Shown here in pieces: positions 17,512 through 25,982 of a stretch of DNA of 64,000 nucleotides. Numbering within the stretch: the stretch's first letter is position 1; every line of letters starts with the position of its first letter. A program made the translations under genes and the position numbers. The stretch is from NCBI GenBank assembly GCA_902618245.1, contig CACMZR010000003.1:1-64000 (forward strand). Reading direction: 5' to 3'. The notes beneath the pieces were generated by a model that was not told where the DNA came from, made no database searches, and worked only from the letters and a program-made list of their open reading frames with translations. The stretch comes from an uncultured Bacteroidota bacterium (GTDB lineage: Bacteria > Bacteroidota > Bacteroidia > Flavobacteriales > Flavobacteriaceae).

Positions 17512-17585
17512 TCGGGATGACAGGATTTGAACCTGCGACCCCACGCACCCCATGCGTGTGCGCTACCAGGCTGCGCCACATCCCG
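17512..17585 (-). tRNA. tRNA-Pro (anticodon GGG)
   Basis: Read on the minus strand, the 74-base gene folds as a clover leaf: acceptor CGGGATG pairs with CATCCCG, the anticodon stem is CACGC/GCGTG around ATGGGGT (anticodon GGG), and the T arm is GCAGG TTCAAAT CCTGT (a G-T pair closes it). The discriminator is A. No CCA is encoded. It lies 20 bases downstream of a second tRNA-Pro on the same strand. Confidence 0.93.
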
Positions 17586-17605
17586 AAAAAGAGACTTGAT
17601 TTTAG

Positions 17606-17680
17606 TCGGGGTGGCAGGATTCGAACCTGCGACCTCCTGCTCCCAAAGCAGGCGCGATGACCGGGCTACGCTACACCCCG
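17606..17680 (-). tRNA. tRNA-Pro (anticodon TGG)
   Basis: On the minus strand the acceptor CGGGGTG pairs with CACCCCG, the anticodon stem CCTGC/GCAGG encloses TTTGGGA (anticodon TGG), and the T arm is GCAGG TTCGAAT CCTGC. The discriminator is A and no CCA is encoded. It is upstream of tRNA-Pro(GGG), with a plausible promoter at 17692-17722. Confidence 0.93.
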
Positions 17681-17691
17681 AAAATTGAGGG

Positions 17692-17722
17692 CTAATATAA
17701 CATTAAATCAACTGACATCAAA
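17692..17722 (-). promoter_or_regulatory. Promoter for the two tRNA-Pro genes
   Basis: On the minus strand TTTG (17719-17722) is followed after 19 bases by TATATTAG (17692-17699), matching Bacteroidota -33 TTTG and seven of eight positions of -7 TAnnTTTG at the expected spacing. The predicted start lies just before the tRNA at 17680. Confidence 0.55.
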
Positions 17723-17924
17723 TCTAAATAATGTATTCTTGTTCTTAATAATTAATTAATAAATTCAAAATGAATATTTGAAGTTGTCAAATAACAAGCT
17801 TATCATTTTTTTAATAAAGATTGATCTTTAAAATAAAATCTTAACAAGATATTTTTAACATTTCTACAACATTTTAAGTTTATTATTGTGCATAAATTGC
17901 TGATTCATTTAAATGAAATTGAAT

Positions 17925-18113
17925 ATGTCGAAGAATTTAAATTATTGCAAACAAATATTAAAAAAAGTCAGTTTTGATGTTACTCTTTTTAAAAAAGAGC
18001 TTGAAAAGGCTTTTAGCTATTTAACACCTAGTGAGCAACAAGCTCTTCGTAGATGGGTAAACGATTTTGTATCCGATAGAATAGAACTTAAAAGAGAAGT
18101 TTTTTCAATTTAA
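17925..18113 (+). CDS. Small conserved protein, function unknown
   Basis: This gene encodes 62 residues from the ATG at 17925; an in-frame ATG at 17913 would add four. The sequence is MSKNLNYCKQILKKVSFD, then FKKELEKAFSYLTPSEQQALRRW. It is all-helical in character, charged, without membrane segment or signal. Proteins of this size with NYCKxILKKVSFD and a later W are, from memory, widespread in Flavobacteriia as hypothetical proteins. It stands alone and converges on oxyR with only 7 bases between. Confidence 0.65.
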   Translation: MSKNLNYCKQILKKVSFDVTLFKKELEKAFSYLTPSEQQALRRWVNDFVSDRIELKREVFSI

Positions 18114-18120
18114 AGAAATT

Positions 18121-19047
18121 CTATTTTGGTGCAACTAATTGAATATTATCAAATTTAATTGCACCCCTAATTATTCCTTCAATTTGATTTGATAAAGCTT
18201 CAATTATTGGTAGTTTAAGTTGACTTTTATTGTAGACAATACTAATTTCCCTGGCAGGTTCAGGATCTTTAAAATACCTCAAATTCGCTTTATCTACCGA
18301 TGACATTTTGAGGGTTTGTAAATAGGGCAAAATTGTTATCCAAGGACCTTCATTTACTAGGTTTACTAGAGTTTCGAAACTCCCACTTTTCAAATCAAAT
18401 GATTTTGAAATGGTAGTTGTCTTACAAAGCTTTAATACATGATTTCTAAAACAATGGCCGTCCTCCAAAACAAGTATCTCTAATTCTTCAATATCTATTG
18501 GTTCAATAAACTCTAAATTAGAGAGAGGATGCGATTTTGGAATATAACCAACAAAAGGTTCATAGTATAAAGGTTTTTCAATTAACTTATTGTTTTCAAG
18601 TGGAGTTGCTGCTATGCCAGCATCCAGCCTACCACCTAATAGTTTTTCTTCAATTGAAGAAGTATTTAAATCTTCAATCTTGAGGTTTACTTTAGGATAT
18701 TTTTTAATGAAATTATTTAAAAACATTGGTAATAAGGTTGGCATAACAGTTGGGATAATTCCGAGTTTAAACTCTCCTTTCACTTCACCTTTTTCCATTG
18801 ATACGATATCATCCATACGTTTTGACTCTTCCACGATTGTTTTAGCTTGAGTAAGAATTTTTGAACCAATTGGTGTTAAACCTATTGGTTTTGTATTTCT
18901 ATTGAAAAGTTTAACTCCAAGTTCGTCTTCAAGTTTTTGAACCTGCATACTTAGGGTGGGTTGCGTTACAAAACATTTTTCAGCCGCTAAAGTAAAATTA
19001 CCAACTTCAGCGACGGCCAGGGTATACTCCAATTGTGTTAAAGTCAT
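18121..19047 (-). CDS. oxyR: Hydrogen-peroxide-sensing LysR-type regulator OxyR
   Basis: The protein has 308 residues. The LysR HTH fills the first 60 residues (LAVAEVGNFTLAAEKCFVTQPTLS). In the effector domain EDGHCFRNHVLKLC puts the two cysteines at positions 199 and 208, the same numbers as the redox pair of E. coli OxyR, so peroxide sensing by disulfide formation is likely. It is monocistronic and leftward. The only plausible neighbours in a peroxide regulon are beyond the window. Confidence 0.93.
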   Translation of the reverse strand: MTLTQLEYTLAVAEVGNFTLAAEKCFVTQPTLSMQVQKLEDELGVKLFNRNTKPIGLTPIGSKILTQAKTIVEESKRMDDIVSMEKGEVKGEFKLGIIPTVMPTLLPMFLNNFIKKYPKVNLKIEDLNTSSIEEKLLGGRLDAGIAATPLENNKLIEKPLYYEPFVGYIPKSHPLSNLEFIEPIDIEELEILVLEDGHCFRNHVLKLCKTTTISKSFDLKSGSFETLVNLVNEGPWITILPYLQTLKMSSVDKANLRYFKDPEPAREISIVYNKSQLKLPIIEALSNQIEGIIRGAIKFDNIQLVAPK

Positions 19048-19143
19048 AAAAACTATTATTTGTATAAATTTAATAAGAAAAATCTATAATTTTAAAAGTA
19101 TTTAATATCAAAATAAATTTCATTTTAAACTAAAAATTAAATT

Positions 19144-19890
19144 TTAATTAATGATAGACACCTCCATGAAAACATTAGTTAAAGGCGTTTCTCTATTGTC
19201 AGTTTTTTGATTATTAATTTTGTCTACCACATCCATTCCTTTTATAACTTTTCCAAAAACAGTATAATTTCCATCTAAATGATATGCCCCAGGATTTTGC
19301 TGAACAATGAAAAATTCATAAGGAGAGGCAAGTTTATGTGGATTTTCAATTTCACTACTAGGCATGGAAACTACACCTCTATGATGTCTATAACCTTTTT
19401 TAGTATCCGGAGGAAGAAGATATTTTCCTATTTCTCTCCTTTTTTCAGCTGTTTCATATCTATCAGAATTTCCACCTTGGATAATAAAGCCAGGCACAAC
19501 ACGATGAAATGTTGTTTTGTTAAAGTATTTGTTTTTAGTTAAATAAATAAAATTTGCACGATGGTATGGGGTTTTTTTAAAAAGTTGTATGTCAATATTA
19601 CCAAATCGTGTAGTAATACGAACTTTATCCTCTAGATTCACCTTTCCATAATTAAAAAAAAATGGTATAGCGTTTTTATCATCAAGTTTTATTTTTTTTT
19701 CTTGATCAATTGAATCTGCTTTTGTGTTTTCTTTAATAACATCTTTTTTTTCTAAAATATTTTTGTTCAAATCTATTTGCATTTTTTCCCTATTCAGAGT
19801 TGAGGAACTTTTTTCATTATTTAAAAGATTACAATTTGTGATTGACAATTGAAAAGTTAATATAAATATGAGTATTGTTATTTTCTTCAT
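19144..19890 (-). CDS. Cyclophilin-type peptidyl-prolyl isomerase lipoprotein
   Basis: The protein has 248 residues: lipoprotein signal to Cys20 (ITNC), a charged linker of about 60 residues, and a cyclophilin domain from residue 80 (VRITTRFGNIDIQLF, FHRVVPGFIIQGGNSD, SPYEFFIVQQNP, GNYTVFGKVIKGMDVVDKI). The catalytic Arg (FHRV) and the Gln (QGG) are present. It should fold proteins in the periplasm. It is paralogous to the truncated PPIase at the left edge. It is monocistronic. Confidence 0.9.
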   Translation of the reverse strand: MKKITILIFILTFQLSITNCNLLNNEKSSSTLNREKMQIDLNKNILEKKDVIKENTKADSIDQEKKIKLDDKNAIPFFFNYGKVNLEDKVRITTRFGNIDIQLFKKTPYHRANFIYLTKNKYFNKTTFHRVVPGFIIQGGNSDRYETAEKRREIGKYLLPPDTKKGYRHHRGVVSMPSSEIENPHKLASPYEFFIVQQNPGAYHLDGNYTVFGKVIKGMDVVDKINNQKTDNRETPLTNVFMEVSIIN

Positions 19891-20160
19891 GTATTATAAA
19901 ATATTTGCAACATTCTTTAAAAAAATGATCATTTTGTTCTCGCCGGAAAGAAAGTCTTTCTTATGTTATGCCTCATAATCAAAAAATAATCTTAAATAAA
20001 AATAATCCAAAAATAATAATCAGAAAATTATTTTGTTGAACTTCAAAAAGAGTGGAAGTATTATTTTTTAAATTTATAAATCAAATAATCTGTAAAGCAA
20101 CAGCATAATTTTTAATATGAATTAAAGTTTTATTTAGCTTTTCTTAGAACTAATTAATTA

Positions 20161-20168
20161 TATATTTG
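20161..20168 (+). promoter_or_regulatory. Candidate -7 box for the acyltransferase gene
   Basis: TATATTTG, a full match to TAnnTTTG, 20 bases before the ATG at 20189. A -33 TTTG at normal spacing is not evident. The rest of the preceding 290 bases (19891-20160) contains no open reading frame or RNA structure I can support. Confidence 0.4.
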
Positions 20169-20188
20169 AGATTCTGTTTTTTAGATTT

Positions 20189-20986
20189 ATGCTTAAAAAA
20201 AATCCATTTGGTCATTACTTGATCTTAAAGAAGTGGTTGATTCGATATATGGGTTTCATGACCCATCGTCGTTACAGGGGATTTAATAAATTAAAAATTG
20301 AGGGGTCTGAGATTATAAAGAGTTTACCTGATAAAAACGTATTATTTATTTCAAATCATCAAACTTATTTTGCAGATGTTGTGGCTATGCTACACGTCTT
20401 TAATGCTAGTCTTAGTGGAAGAATTGATAGTATAAAAAATGTTGGTTATTTATGGAAACCAAAATTAAATATTTATTATGTAGCTGCTAAGGAAACTATG
20501 AAATCAGGAATTTTACCTAGAATCCTTGCATATGCTGGTTCAGTTTCAATTGAACGAACATGGCGTGAAAATGGCATGAATATCAATAGACAAGTAAAAA
20601 TGAGTGATATTTCTAATATAGGTGTTGCACTAAATGATGGTTGGGTTATCACATTTCCACAGGGAACAACTAAACCATTTAAGCCAGTTAGAAAGGGAAC
20701 AGCTCACTTAATTAAGCATTTTAAGCCAAAGGTCATCCCAATCGTTATTGATGGGTTTAGAAGATCCTTTGATAAAAAAGGTTTAATGATTAAAAAAAGG
20801 GGAATTTTACAATCAATGATAATTAAAAATCCACTTGAAATAGATTATGATAATGACAGCGTAGAATCTATTATGGAAAAAATTGAGTATGCAATTGAGC
20901 AACACCCGTCATTCTTGAAAGTTATACCTGAAGAGGTTTTAAAGGCTAAAGAAAAACTAAATGTAACACGTCAATGGGATTTTTAA
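20189..20986 (+). CDS. PlsC-type acyltransferase, divergent motifs
   Basis: The protein has 265 residues. It resembles 1-acyl-glycerol-3-phosphate acyltransferases: VLFISNHQTYFADVVAM supplies the catalytic His57, and WVITFPQGTTKPFKPVRKGTAHL matches the FPEGTR region that binds the phosphate. Two departures stand out: His57 and Asp63 are five residues apart (HX5D, not HX4D) and FPEGTR is FPQGTT. The acceptor lipid may therefore differ from lysophosphatidate. No membrane segment is obvious. It is separate from its neighbours by more than 100 bases. Confidence 0.78.
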   Translation: MLKKNPFGHYLILKKWLIRYMGFMTHRRYRGFNKLKIEGSEIIKSLPDKNVLFISNHQTYFADVVAMLHVFNASLSGRIDSIKNVGYLWKPKLNIYYVAAKETMKSGILPRILAYAGSVSIERTWRENGMNINRQVKMSDISNIGVALNDGWVITFPQGTTKPFKPVRKGTAHLIKHFKPKVIPIVIDGFRRSFDKKGLMIKKRGILQSMIIKNPLEIDYDNDSVESIMEKIEYAIEQHPSFLKVIPEEVLKAKEKLNVTRQWDF

Positions 20987-21101
20987 CAAAAATATATATG
21001 CAAGATCTTTATAAAATTTGTTAGTTACACCCAAATAATTTTCATTATTTAGCCATAAAACATATTTTAAGTCATAATAATTTGAAAATCTATATCAAAA
21101 A

Positions 21102-21809
21102 ATGAAAAAAATTATTTTTATAATCTTAATCTTATTAGCTTTTATATCATGTAATAATGTTGAAAAAATTTCATTAACAAAACTTCAAGGTTCTCCTGAT
21201 TATGATGAAGCAAAACTCACATTAAATGGACTTAATGAAAATAATAATGAATTTAACTTCGAAGTAGATAACTATGAATTAGGGATCCAAACAGAAAGTG
21301 AATTTAAATTTAAGCTTGCAAATTCAGCTAAAGGCCAACACATTCATTTTATAGAGAATAATGGTCCATATTCAGCCCATTATACAAATAAATTTGAAAA
21401 AAAATTAAAAGATGGTAATAACGTGATATTAGCCTTTTTATCAAGATCTCATCATGAGTCAGTTAAAAACCCAAATGCTTATGTTTTTACTCAAATTGGA
21501 GAGGGTGATAAAATTGACTTAGAAAAACAGTTTTTATTTTATAGTAGACCAAAAGGGACCTATACAGGCGAAGACACAGAAAGACTGCTACTAGACTTTT
21601 ATTTAGTCAATACTAGTATATCATCTGATGGAAATAAAGTAAGAGTTACAATTCAGGACTCTGAATTTCTAGTTGATGAATGGGCCCCATATATTATTGA
21701 GGGCTTACCGAAGGGTGAAATCTCAATTAAACTTGAATTATTAAATTCTAATGGAGAACTAATTGAAACCCCTTTCAATCCATCAATTAGAAAAATTATA
21801 TTAAAATAA
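21102..21809 (+). CDS. Lipoprotein of unknown function
   Basis: The protein has 235 residues. The signal peptide is very clear (FIILILLAFISC, Cys17). The mature part is beta-rich with the distinctive stretches NYELGIQT, AKGQHIHFIENNGPYSAHY, FLSRSHHESVKN, LLFYSRPKGTY-like and LLLDFYLVNTSI. I recall flavobacterial lipoproteins with this pattern annotated as phosphopeptide-binding protein, but I see no FHA or other phosphopeptide-binding motif here, so no function is assigned. The next gene starts 42 bases downstream. Confidence 0.65.
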   Translation: MKKIIFIILILLAFISCNNVEKISLTKLQGSPDYDEAKLTLNGLNENNNEFNFEVDNYELGIQTESEFKFKLANSAKGQHIHFIENNGPYSAHYTNKFEKKLKDGNNVILAFLSRSHHESVKNPNAYVFTQIGEGDKIDLEKQFLFYSRPKGTYTGEDTERLLLDFYLVNTSISSDGNKVRVTIQDSEFLVDEWAPYIIEGLPKGEISIKLELLNSNGELIETPFNPSIRKIILK

Positions 21810-21851
21810 ATGAGTGTTTTAATTTATTAGCTGAATTTAAAGAACGAATAC

Positions 21852-22853
21852 TTGAAAAAAACTATCTTGTTTTTTTTGTTAATATCCGCATCTTCTTGCA
21901 AAACAAACTATAACACAGTTGAGTTTAGACTAAAAAATATACCTCCGGCTCCTGATTATTCCAAAAATGAAAGCTGGGCAGTTCTACCCAGTCTCTGGAA
22001 TAAATCACTTGAACAGGTGGCTGGAACTCCAGAAAAAAAAAGAGCAGACGTTTTTTATATTTACCCAACATTGTTTTCAAATAAAAAAAGTAGTTGTTGG
22101 AATGCTAACATTTTCGATCCACAAATAAGAAAAGATGTTATTGAAAAAGCGGTGACATATCAAGCTTCAGCATGGGTTAAAGCGGCAAATCTTTACGTTC
22201 CATTTTACAGACAAGCTCACTATAGAATTTTTATTGAGCCCTACGCAACTCAGGGGAGAGAAGCAGGTATTGTGGCATATCAGGATGTAAAAAATGCATT
22301 TATATATTTTCTTAATAACTATAATAACTCGAGACCAATAATTATTGCATCACACAGCCAAGGCACCTTACATGCTAAAAGAATTATAAAGGAGTTTTTT
22401 GATGGAAAGCCATTACAAAAGAGACTTATAGCCGCGTACTTAATAGGTGCTAGAGTCATACCAAATGAGTTTAAAAATATATATGAATTAAATCGTCCTG
22501 ATTCATTTGGAGGTTTTATCAGTTGGAATACTTACAAAAAAAATCATTTACCACCAAAGTACAATGATTGGTATAAAGGAGGAGTAGTTTCAAATCCAAT
22601 TAGCTGGGATCAAAGCCCACAGGGTTCAATAGATTCCCATTTGGGTGTATTAGGCAGAGATAAAAAAATATATCCTAAAAGCTTATATACAAAAGAAATA
22701 GATGGAATTTTGTGGTCTTCATTACCAAAAATTAAGAATCGATTTTTATTATCATTTATAAAAGACTATCACTTTGCTGACATAAATCTTTTTTGGAAAG
22801 ATATAGAAGAAAATGCAGTTTTAAGAGTACAAAGCTGGCTAAAAGAGAATTAA
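21852..22853 (+). CDS. DUF3089 family lipoprotein, alpha/beta-hydrolase-like
   Basis: The protein has 333 residues starting with TTG; no ATG gives the signal peptide FFLLISASSC (Cys16). The DUF3089 features are FYIYPTLF near 69-75, YASAW-like QASAWVKAANLYVPFYRQ, and IIASHSQGTLHAKRI with Ser169 as the expected nucleophile of a GHSQG-type elbow (here SHSQG). The fold suggests a hydrolase or esterase anchored in the envelope, substrate unknown. It is followed after 2 bases by the flavin-binding gene, so the pair is probably co-transcribed. Confidence 0.8.
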   Translation: MKKTILFFLLISASSCKTNYNTVEFRLKNIPPAPDYSKNESWAVLPSLWNKSLEQVAGTPEKKRADVFYIYPTLFSNKKSSCWNANIFDPQIRKDVIEKAVTYQASAWVKAANLYVPFYRQAHYRIFIEPYATQGREAGIVAYQDVKNAFIYFLNNYNNSRPIIIASHSQGTLHAKRIIKEFFDGKPLQKRLIAAYLIGARVIPNEFKNIYELNRPDSFGGFISWNTYKKNHLPPKYNDWYKGGVVSNPISWDQSPQGSIDSHLGVLGRDKKIYPKSLYTKEIDGILWSSLPKIKNRFLLSFIKDYHFADINLFWKDIEENAVLRVQSWLKEN

Positions 22854-22855
22854 TA

Positions 22856-23395
22856 ATGACATTAGAAAATATATTGATTGATTGTAAGAAACAGCTAACT
22901 GGTGCTTTAAATTATAAAAAACATCCTTTCCGATATTTTACATTAGCCTCAACATCTAAAGATGGTATTCCAAGTCTAAGAACAGTGGTTCTTAGAGATT
23001 TTTGCCCAAAAAAATTTTTACTAACTATATTCACTGACGCTAGATCAAAAAAAGTCGAAGAATTCAAATCAAATAAGATGGGAAAGTTATTATTTTATGA
23101 TACATCAAGATTGATCCAAATAATAATCGAGGTAAAAATGATTGAAGTAATAAATTTAGATAACCATTTTAAAACATTACCAGAACCTAGTAAAAAAGAT
23201 TATACGTCTATCACAAAACCTGGTACAAAAATCCAATCTCCAGATAAGGTTAAATACAACTATTCTCAGAATTATTTCAGAAAGATTATTTTTCAAGCAG
23301 TAAATCTTGAGTACTTGAAACTAAAAAGACCTACACATATCAGAGCGACGTTCAGTAGTGAGGACAAATGGAAAGGTTCCTATTTGGTTCCTTGA
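22856..23395 (+). CDS. Pyridoxamine-phosphate-oxidase-like FMN-binding protein
   Basis: The protein has 179 residues from the ATG at 22856; the longer reading frame upstream is the end of the DUF3089 gene in another frame. HPFRYFTLASTSKDGIPSLRTVVLRDF and the later LLFYDTSRLIQI match FMN-binding split barrels of the Alr4036/PNPOx-like type. PNPOx activity itself is not shown: the usual C-terminal PNPOx dimerisation segment is not obvious. The function is a flavin-dependent oxidoreductase or FMN carrier, inferred from family. Confidence 0.72.
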   Translation: MTLENILIDCKKQLTGALNYKKHPFRYFTLASTSKDGIPSLRTVVLRDFCPKKFLLTIFTDARSKKVEEFKSNKMGKLLFYDTSRLIQIIIEVKMIEVINLDNHFKTLPEPSKKDYTSITKPGTKIQSPDKVKYNYSQNYFRKIIFQAVNLEYLKLKRPTHIRATFSSEDKWKGSYLVP

Positions 23396-23453
23396 AATTT
23401 GCGTATTAGCATTTAATTTTTTTAATTTAGTATTGGATTTTAATTTGACAAAC

Positions 23454-24917
23454 ATGAAAAAGAAAAAAAGTTCTTTCAAGAAAATCAAAAGAAGAACATT
23501 TATTAAAAACGGAGCTGCTGCCAGCTCAATATTCATATTACCTAGACATGTTTTAGGTGGGACCGGTTATATAGCCCCAAGTGACAAACTTGCTTTGGCG
23601 GCAATTGGGTCTGGTGGTAAGGGAGCTAGTGATATTTCAAATTCCGAATTAAATGGTAAAGAAAAAGTTGTTGCTCTTTGTGATGTCGACTTAACAGGTA
23701 GAGCTTTAGAAACAGTCAAAAAGTATCCAAAAGCAAAAAGATATGAGGATTTTAGAGAAATGCTTGATAAGGAAAAAAGCATTGATGCTGTTACAATATC
23801 TACTCCTGATCATACTCATGCAGTAATAGCGGCAAACGCAATTAAAAGAGGTATACATGTATATGTTCAAAAGCCATTAACTCATAATGTCAATGAAGCA
23901 CGTCTTTTGACTGAGCTCGCTCGAGAATATAAAGTTGTAACTCAAATGGGAAATCAAGGAGCCTCTAATCCTGATCAAATTAAAATTCAAGAGTGGATTA
24001 ATCAAAAGAAAATAGGTAATATATCTAAAGTGGATGTTTGGACCGACAGACCAATTTGGCCATCAGGCAATCCTATACCAAAAGCAAATAAATCCCTGAA
24101 ACCAATAGGCTTAAATTGGGATTTATGGCTCGGACCAGCAAAGGAAACTGAATATATTCCAGAAATGCATCCTTTCAACTGGAGAGGATGGTGGGATTAC
24201 GGCACAGGAGCATTGGGCGATATGGGTTGTCATTTAATAGATGTTCCATTCAAAGCATTAGGATTAAAATATCCAAAGTCAGTTGAATGTAGTATAGGGA
24301 AAATTCTAATAGGTATGTACCAAAGTGCATACACACCAGAGGGTTGTCCGCCTTCTGCTGCGGTTTCGCTTATTTTTGGTGCTACTGAAAAAAATGAAAC
24401 TGACATCCAAATGACATGGATGGATGGGGGATTAAAACCCTTTCATCCAGAGCTTTTGCCTTCTGATGTGCCCATAGATGCAGGTGGTGTAATGATAATT
24501 GGAGAAAAGGGTGTAATTACATGTAATGATTATGGATATAATCCAAGACTTTATCTTAAAGGAGAACCAGTGATTAAAGGTGATATGAAAAAAGAATTAA
24601 ATGTCCCTGAATTTAATCACCAAAGAAAATGGGTTGATGCCTGTAAAGAAGGGTTTGGCAGCAAGAAGCATAGAGAATTAACTTCAAGTTTTGATTATTC
24701 AGGACCTATGACCGAAACAGTTTTGATGGGGAATATAGCTATCAGGAGTTATATGGTTGAGGGTGAGTCTAAAAGAAAACAGTACGGTTATCCAGTGCCA
24801 AATTATATTGGAAGAAAAAAATTACTTTGGGATGGAGATAATATGAAGATCACAAATTTGGACGAAGCAAACCAGTTTGTCGGAAGAATTTATAGAAAAG
24901 GCTGGAAAATTAGCTAA
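23454..24917 (+). CDS. Gfo/Idh/MocA family oxidoreductase with Tat signal
   Basis: The protein has 487 residues from the ATG at 23454. The N-terminus has a twin-arginine motif (IKRRTFIKNG) followed by a hydrophobic stretch, so Tat export is likely. The Rossmann domain opens with LAAIGSGGKGASDI and VVALCDVD, and ISTPDHTHAVIA with YVQKPLTHN gives the catalytic Lys region (the EKP motif is QKP here). The C-terminal domain has WDLWLGPAKE, NWRGWWDYGTGALGDMGCHLIDV. Such exported proteins often act on glycosides with tightly bound NAD. The galE gene follows after 10 bases. Confidence 0.87.
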   Translation: MKKKKSSFKKIKRRTFIKNGAAASSIFILPRHVLGGTGYIAPSDKLALAAIGSGGKGASDISNSELNGKEKVVALCDVDLTGRALETVKKYPKAKRYEDFREMLDKEKSIDAVTISTPDHTHAVIAANAIKRGIHVYVQKPLTHNVNEARLLTELAREYKVVTQMGNQGASNPDQIKIQEWINQKKIGNISKVDVWTDRPIWPSGNPIPKANKSLKPIGLNWDLWLGPAKETEYIPEMHPFNWRGWWDYGTGALGDMGCHLIDVPFKALGLKYPKSVECSIGKILIGMYQSAYTPEGCPPSAAVSLIFGATEKNETDIQMTWMDGGLKPFHPELLPSDVPIDAGGVMIIGEKGVITCNDYGYNPRLYLKGEPVIKGDMKKELNVPEFNHQRKWVDACKEGFGSKKHRELTSSFDYSGPMTETVLMGNIAIRSYMVEGESKRKQYGYPVPNYIGRKKLLWDGDNMKITNLDEANQFVGRIYRKGWKIS

Positions 24918-24927
24918 TTAGTTTAAA

Positions 24928-25947
24928 TTGAAAATACTTGTTACAGGTGGTTTAGGATACATTGGATCACATGTAACAGTATTGCTTTTAGAGCAAAACA
25001 TAGAAGTCCTATGTGTTGATAACCTTGATAACTCAAGATTAGAAGTTCTTGACGGTATAAATAAGATTACAAGCAAAAGCCCCTTATTCAAAAATTTAGA
25101 CATAAAAGATAAAGTTGAGCTAGAGAGTTTATTTAAAGAACACGATGATATTCAGGCAATCATTCATTTTGCCGCTCACAAGTCTTTAACTGAGAGTTTG
25201 GAAAAGCCATTAAATTACTACAATAACAATATTGTAGGACTTCTAAATATTTTAAATTTTTCAGTTGAAAAAGACATTCCATTTATATATAGCTCTTCAT
25301 GTACAGTATATGGAGATGTAAAAGTTTCTCCAATTAATGAAGAGAATGCAACTAATGACCCTAAATCTCCATATGGTAATACAAAATTGATTGGAGAACA
25401 GATTTTAAAAGATTGTTTCAATGCATCTGATAAGTTTAAAACAATTATTCTTCGATATTTTAATCCTATTGGAGCACATCCAAGTGGGTATATAGGAGAA
25501 TATCCATTAGGAACTCCTCAAAATTTAATTCCATATCTAACTCAAACGGTTATTGGTAAACATCCTTTTTTAAGAGTATTTGGATCAGATTACGAAACAG
25601 AAGATGGTACATGTATTCGTGACTATATACATGTAATGGATCTTGCTAAAGCTCATATAGAAAGTATAAATTACCTGATATCTTTCAAGAATAAAAAAAT
25701 GTGTGAGATACTTAATGTCGGAACTGGAAAAGGCTACAGTGTGTTAGAAGTAATAAAAATATTTGAAAAAGTTACTGGGGAAAAAGTCCCATTCAAAGTT
25801 GTTGGCCCAAGGGAAGGTGACGTTCCAATCGCATTCGCAGATGTAAAAAAAATATATACAAAAATGGGATGGAAAACAAAATTTACATTAGAAGATGGAT
25901 TAAAATCTGCTTGGAATTGGGAGAAGCATTTAGTAAAAAAGTTTTAA
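24928..25947 (+). CDS. galE: UDP-glucose 4-epimerase
   Basis: The protein has 339 residues. The start is TTG at 24928: the NAD-binding GGLGYIG lies at residues 7-13, leaving no room for another start. The catalytic SSSC around 122-125 and Y149-x3-K153 (YGNTK) are present, and NPIGAHPSGYIGEYPLGTPQNLIPY is the typical GalE active-site loop. It interconverts UDP-glucose and UDP-galactose in the cytoplasm. It lies 10 bases after the Gfo gene and 35 before the TIM-barrel gene. A shared transcript is likely, though only GalE is cytoplasmic. Confidence 0.93.
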   Translation: MKILVTGGLGYIGSHVTVLLLEQNIEVLCVDNLDNSRLEVLDGINKITSKSPLFKNLDIKDKVELESLFKEHDDIQAIIHFAAHKSLTESLEKPLNYYNNNIVGLLNILNFSVEKDIPFIYSSSCTVYGDVKVSPINEENATNDPKSPYGNTKLIGEQILKDCFNASDKFKTIILRYFNPIGAHPSGYIGEYPLGTPQNLIPYLTQTVIGKHPFLRVFGSDYETEDGTCIRDYIHVMDLAKAHIESINYLISFKNKKMCEILNVGTGKGYSVLEVIKIFEKVTGEKVPFKVVGPREGDVPIAFADVKKIYTKMGWKTKFTLEDGLKSAWNWEKHLVKKF

Positions 25948-25982
25948 AATCTTTTTATATTGAGTGAATATTTTATTAAAGT

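Noticed and set aside
22793-22855. N-terminal extension of the flavin-binding gene overlapping DUF3089
   Set aside because: The residues before the ATG at 22856 derive from the DUF3089 reading frame in another phase and have no family resemblance.
23358-23453. N-terminal extension of the Gfo/Idh/MocA gene
   Set aside because: The first 32 codons would put a hydrophobic stretch before the Tat motif, overlap the preceding gene and have no support. The ATG at 23454 places the RR motif correctly.
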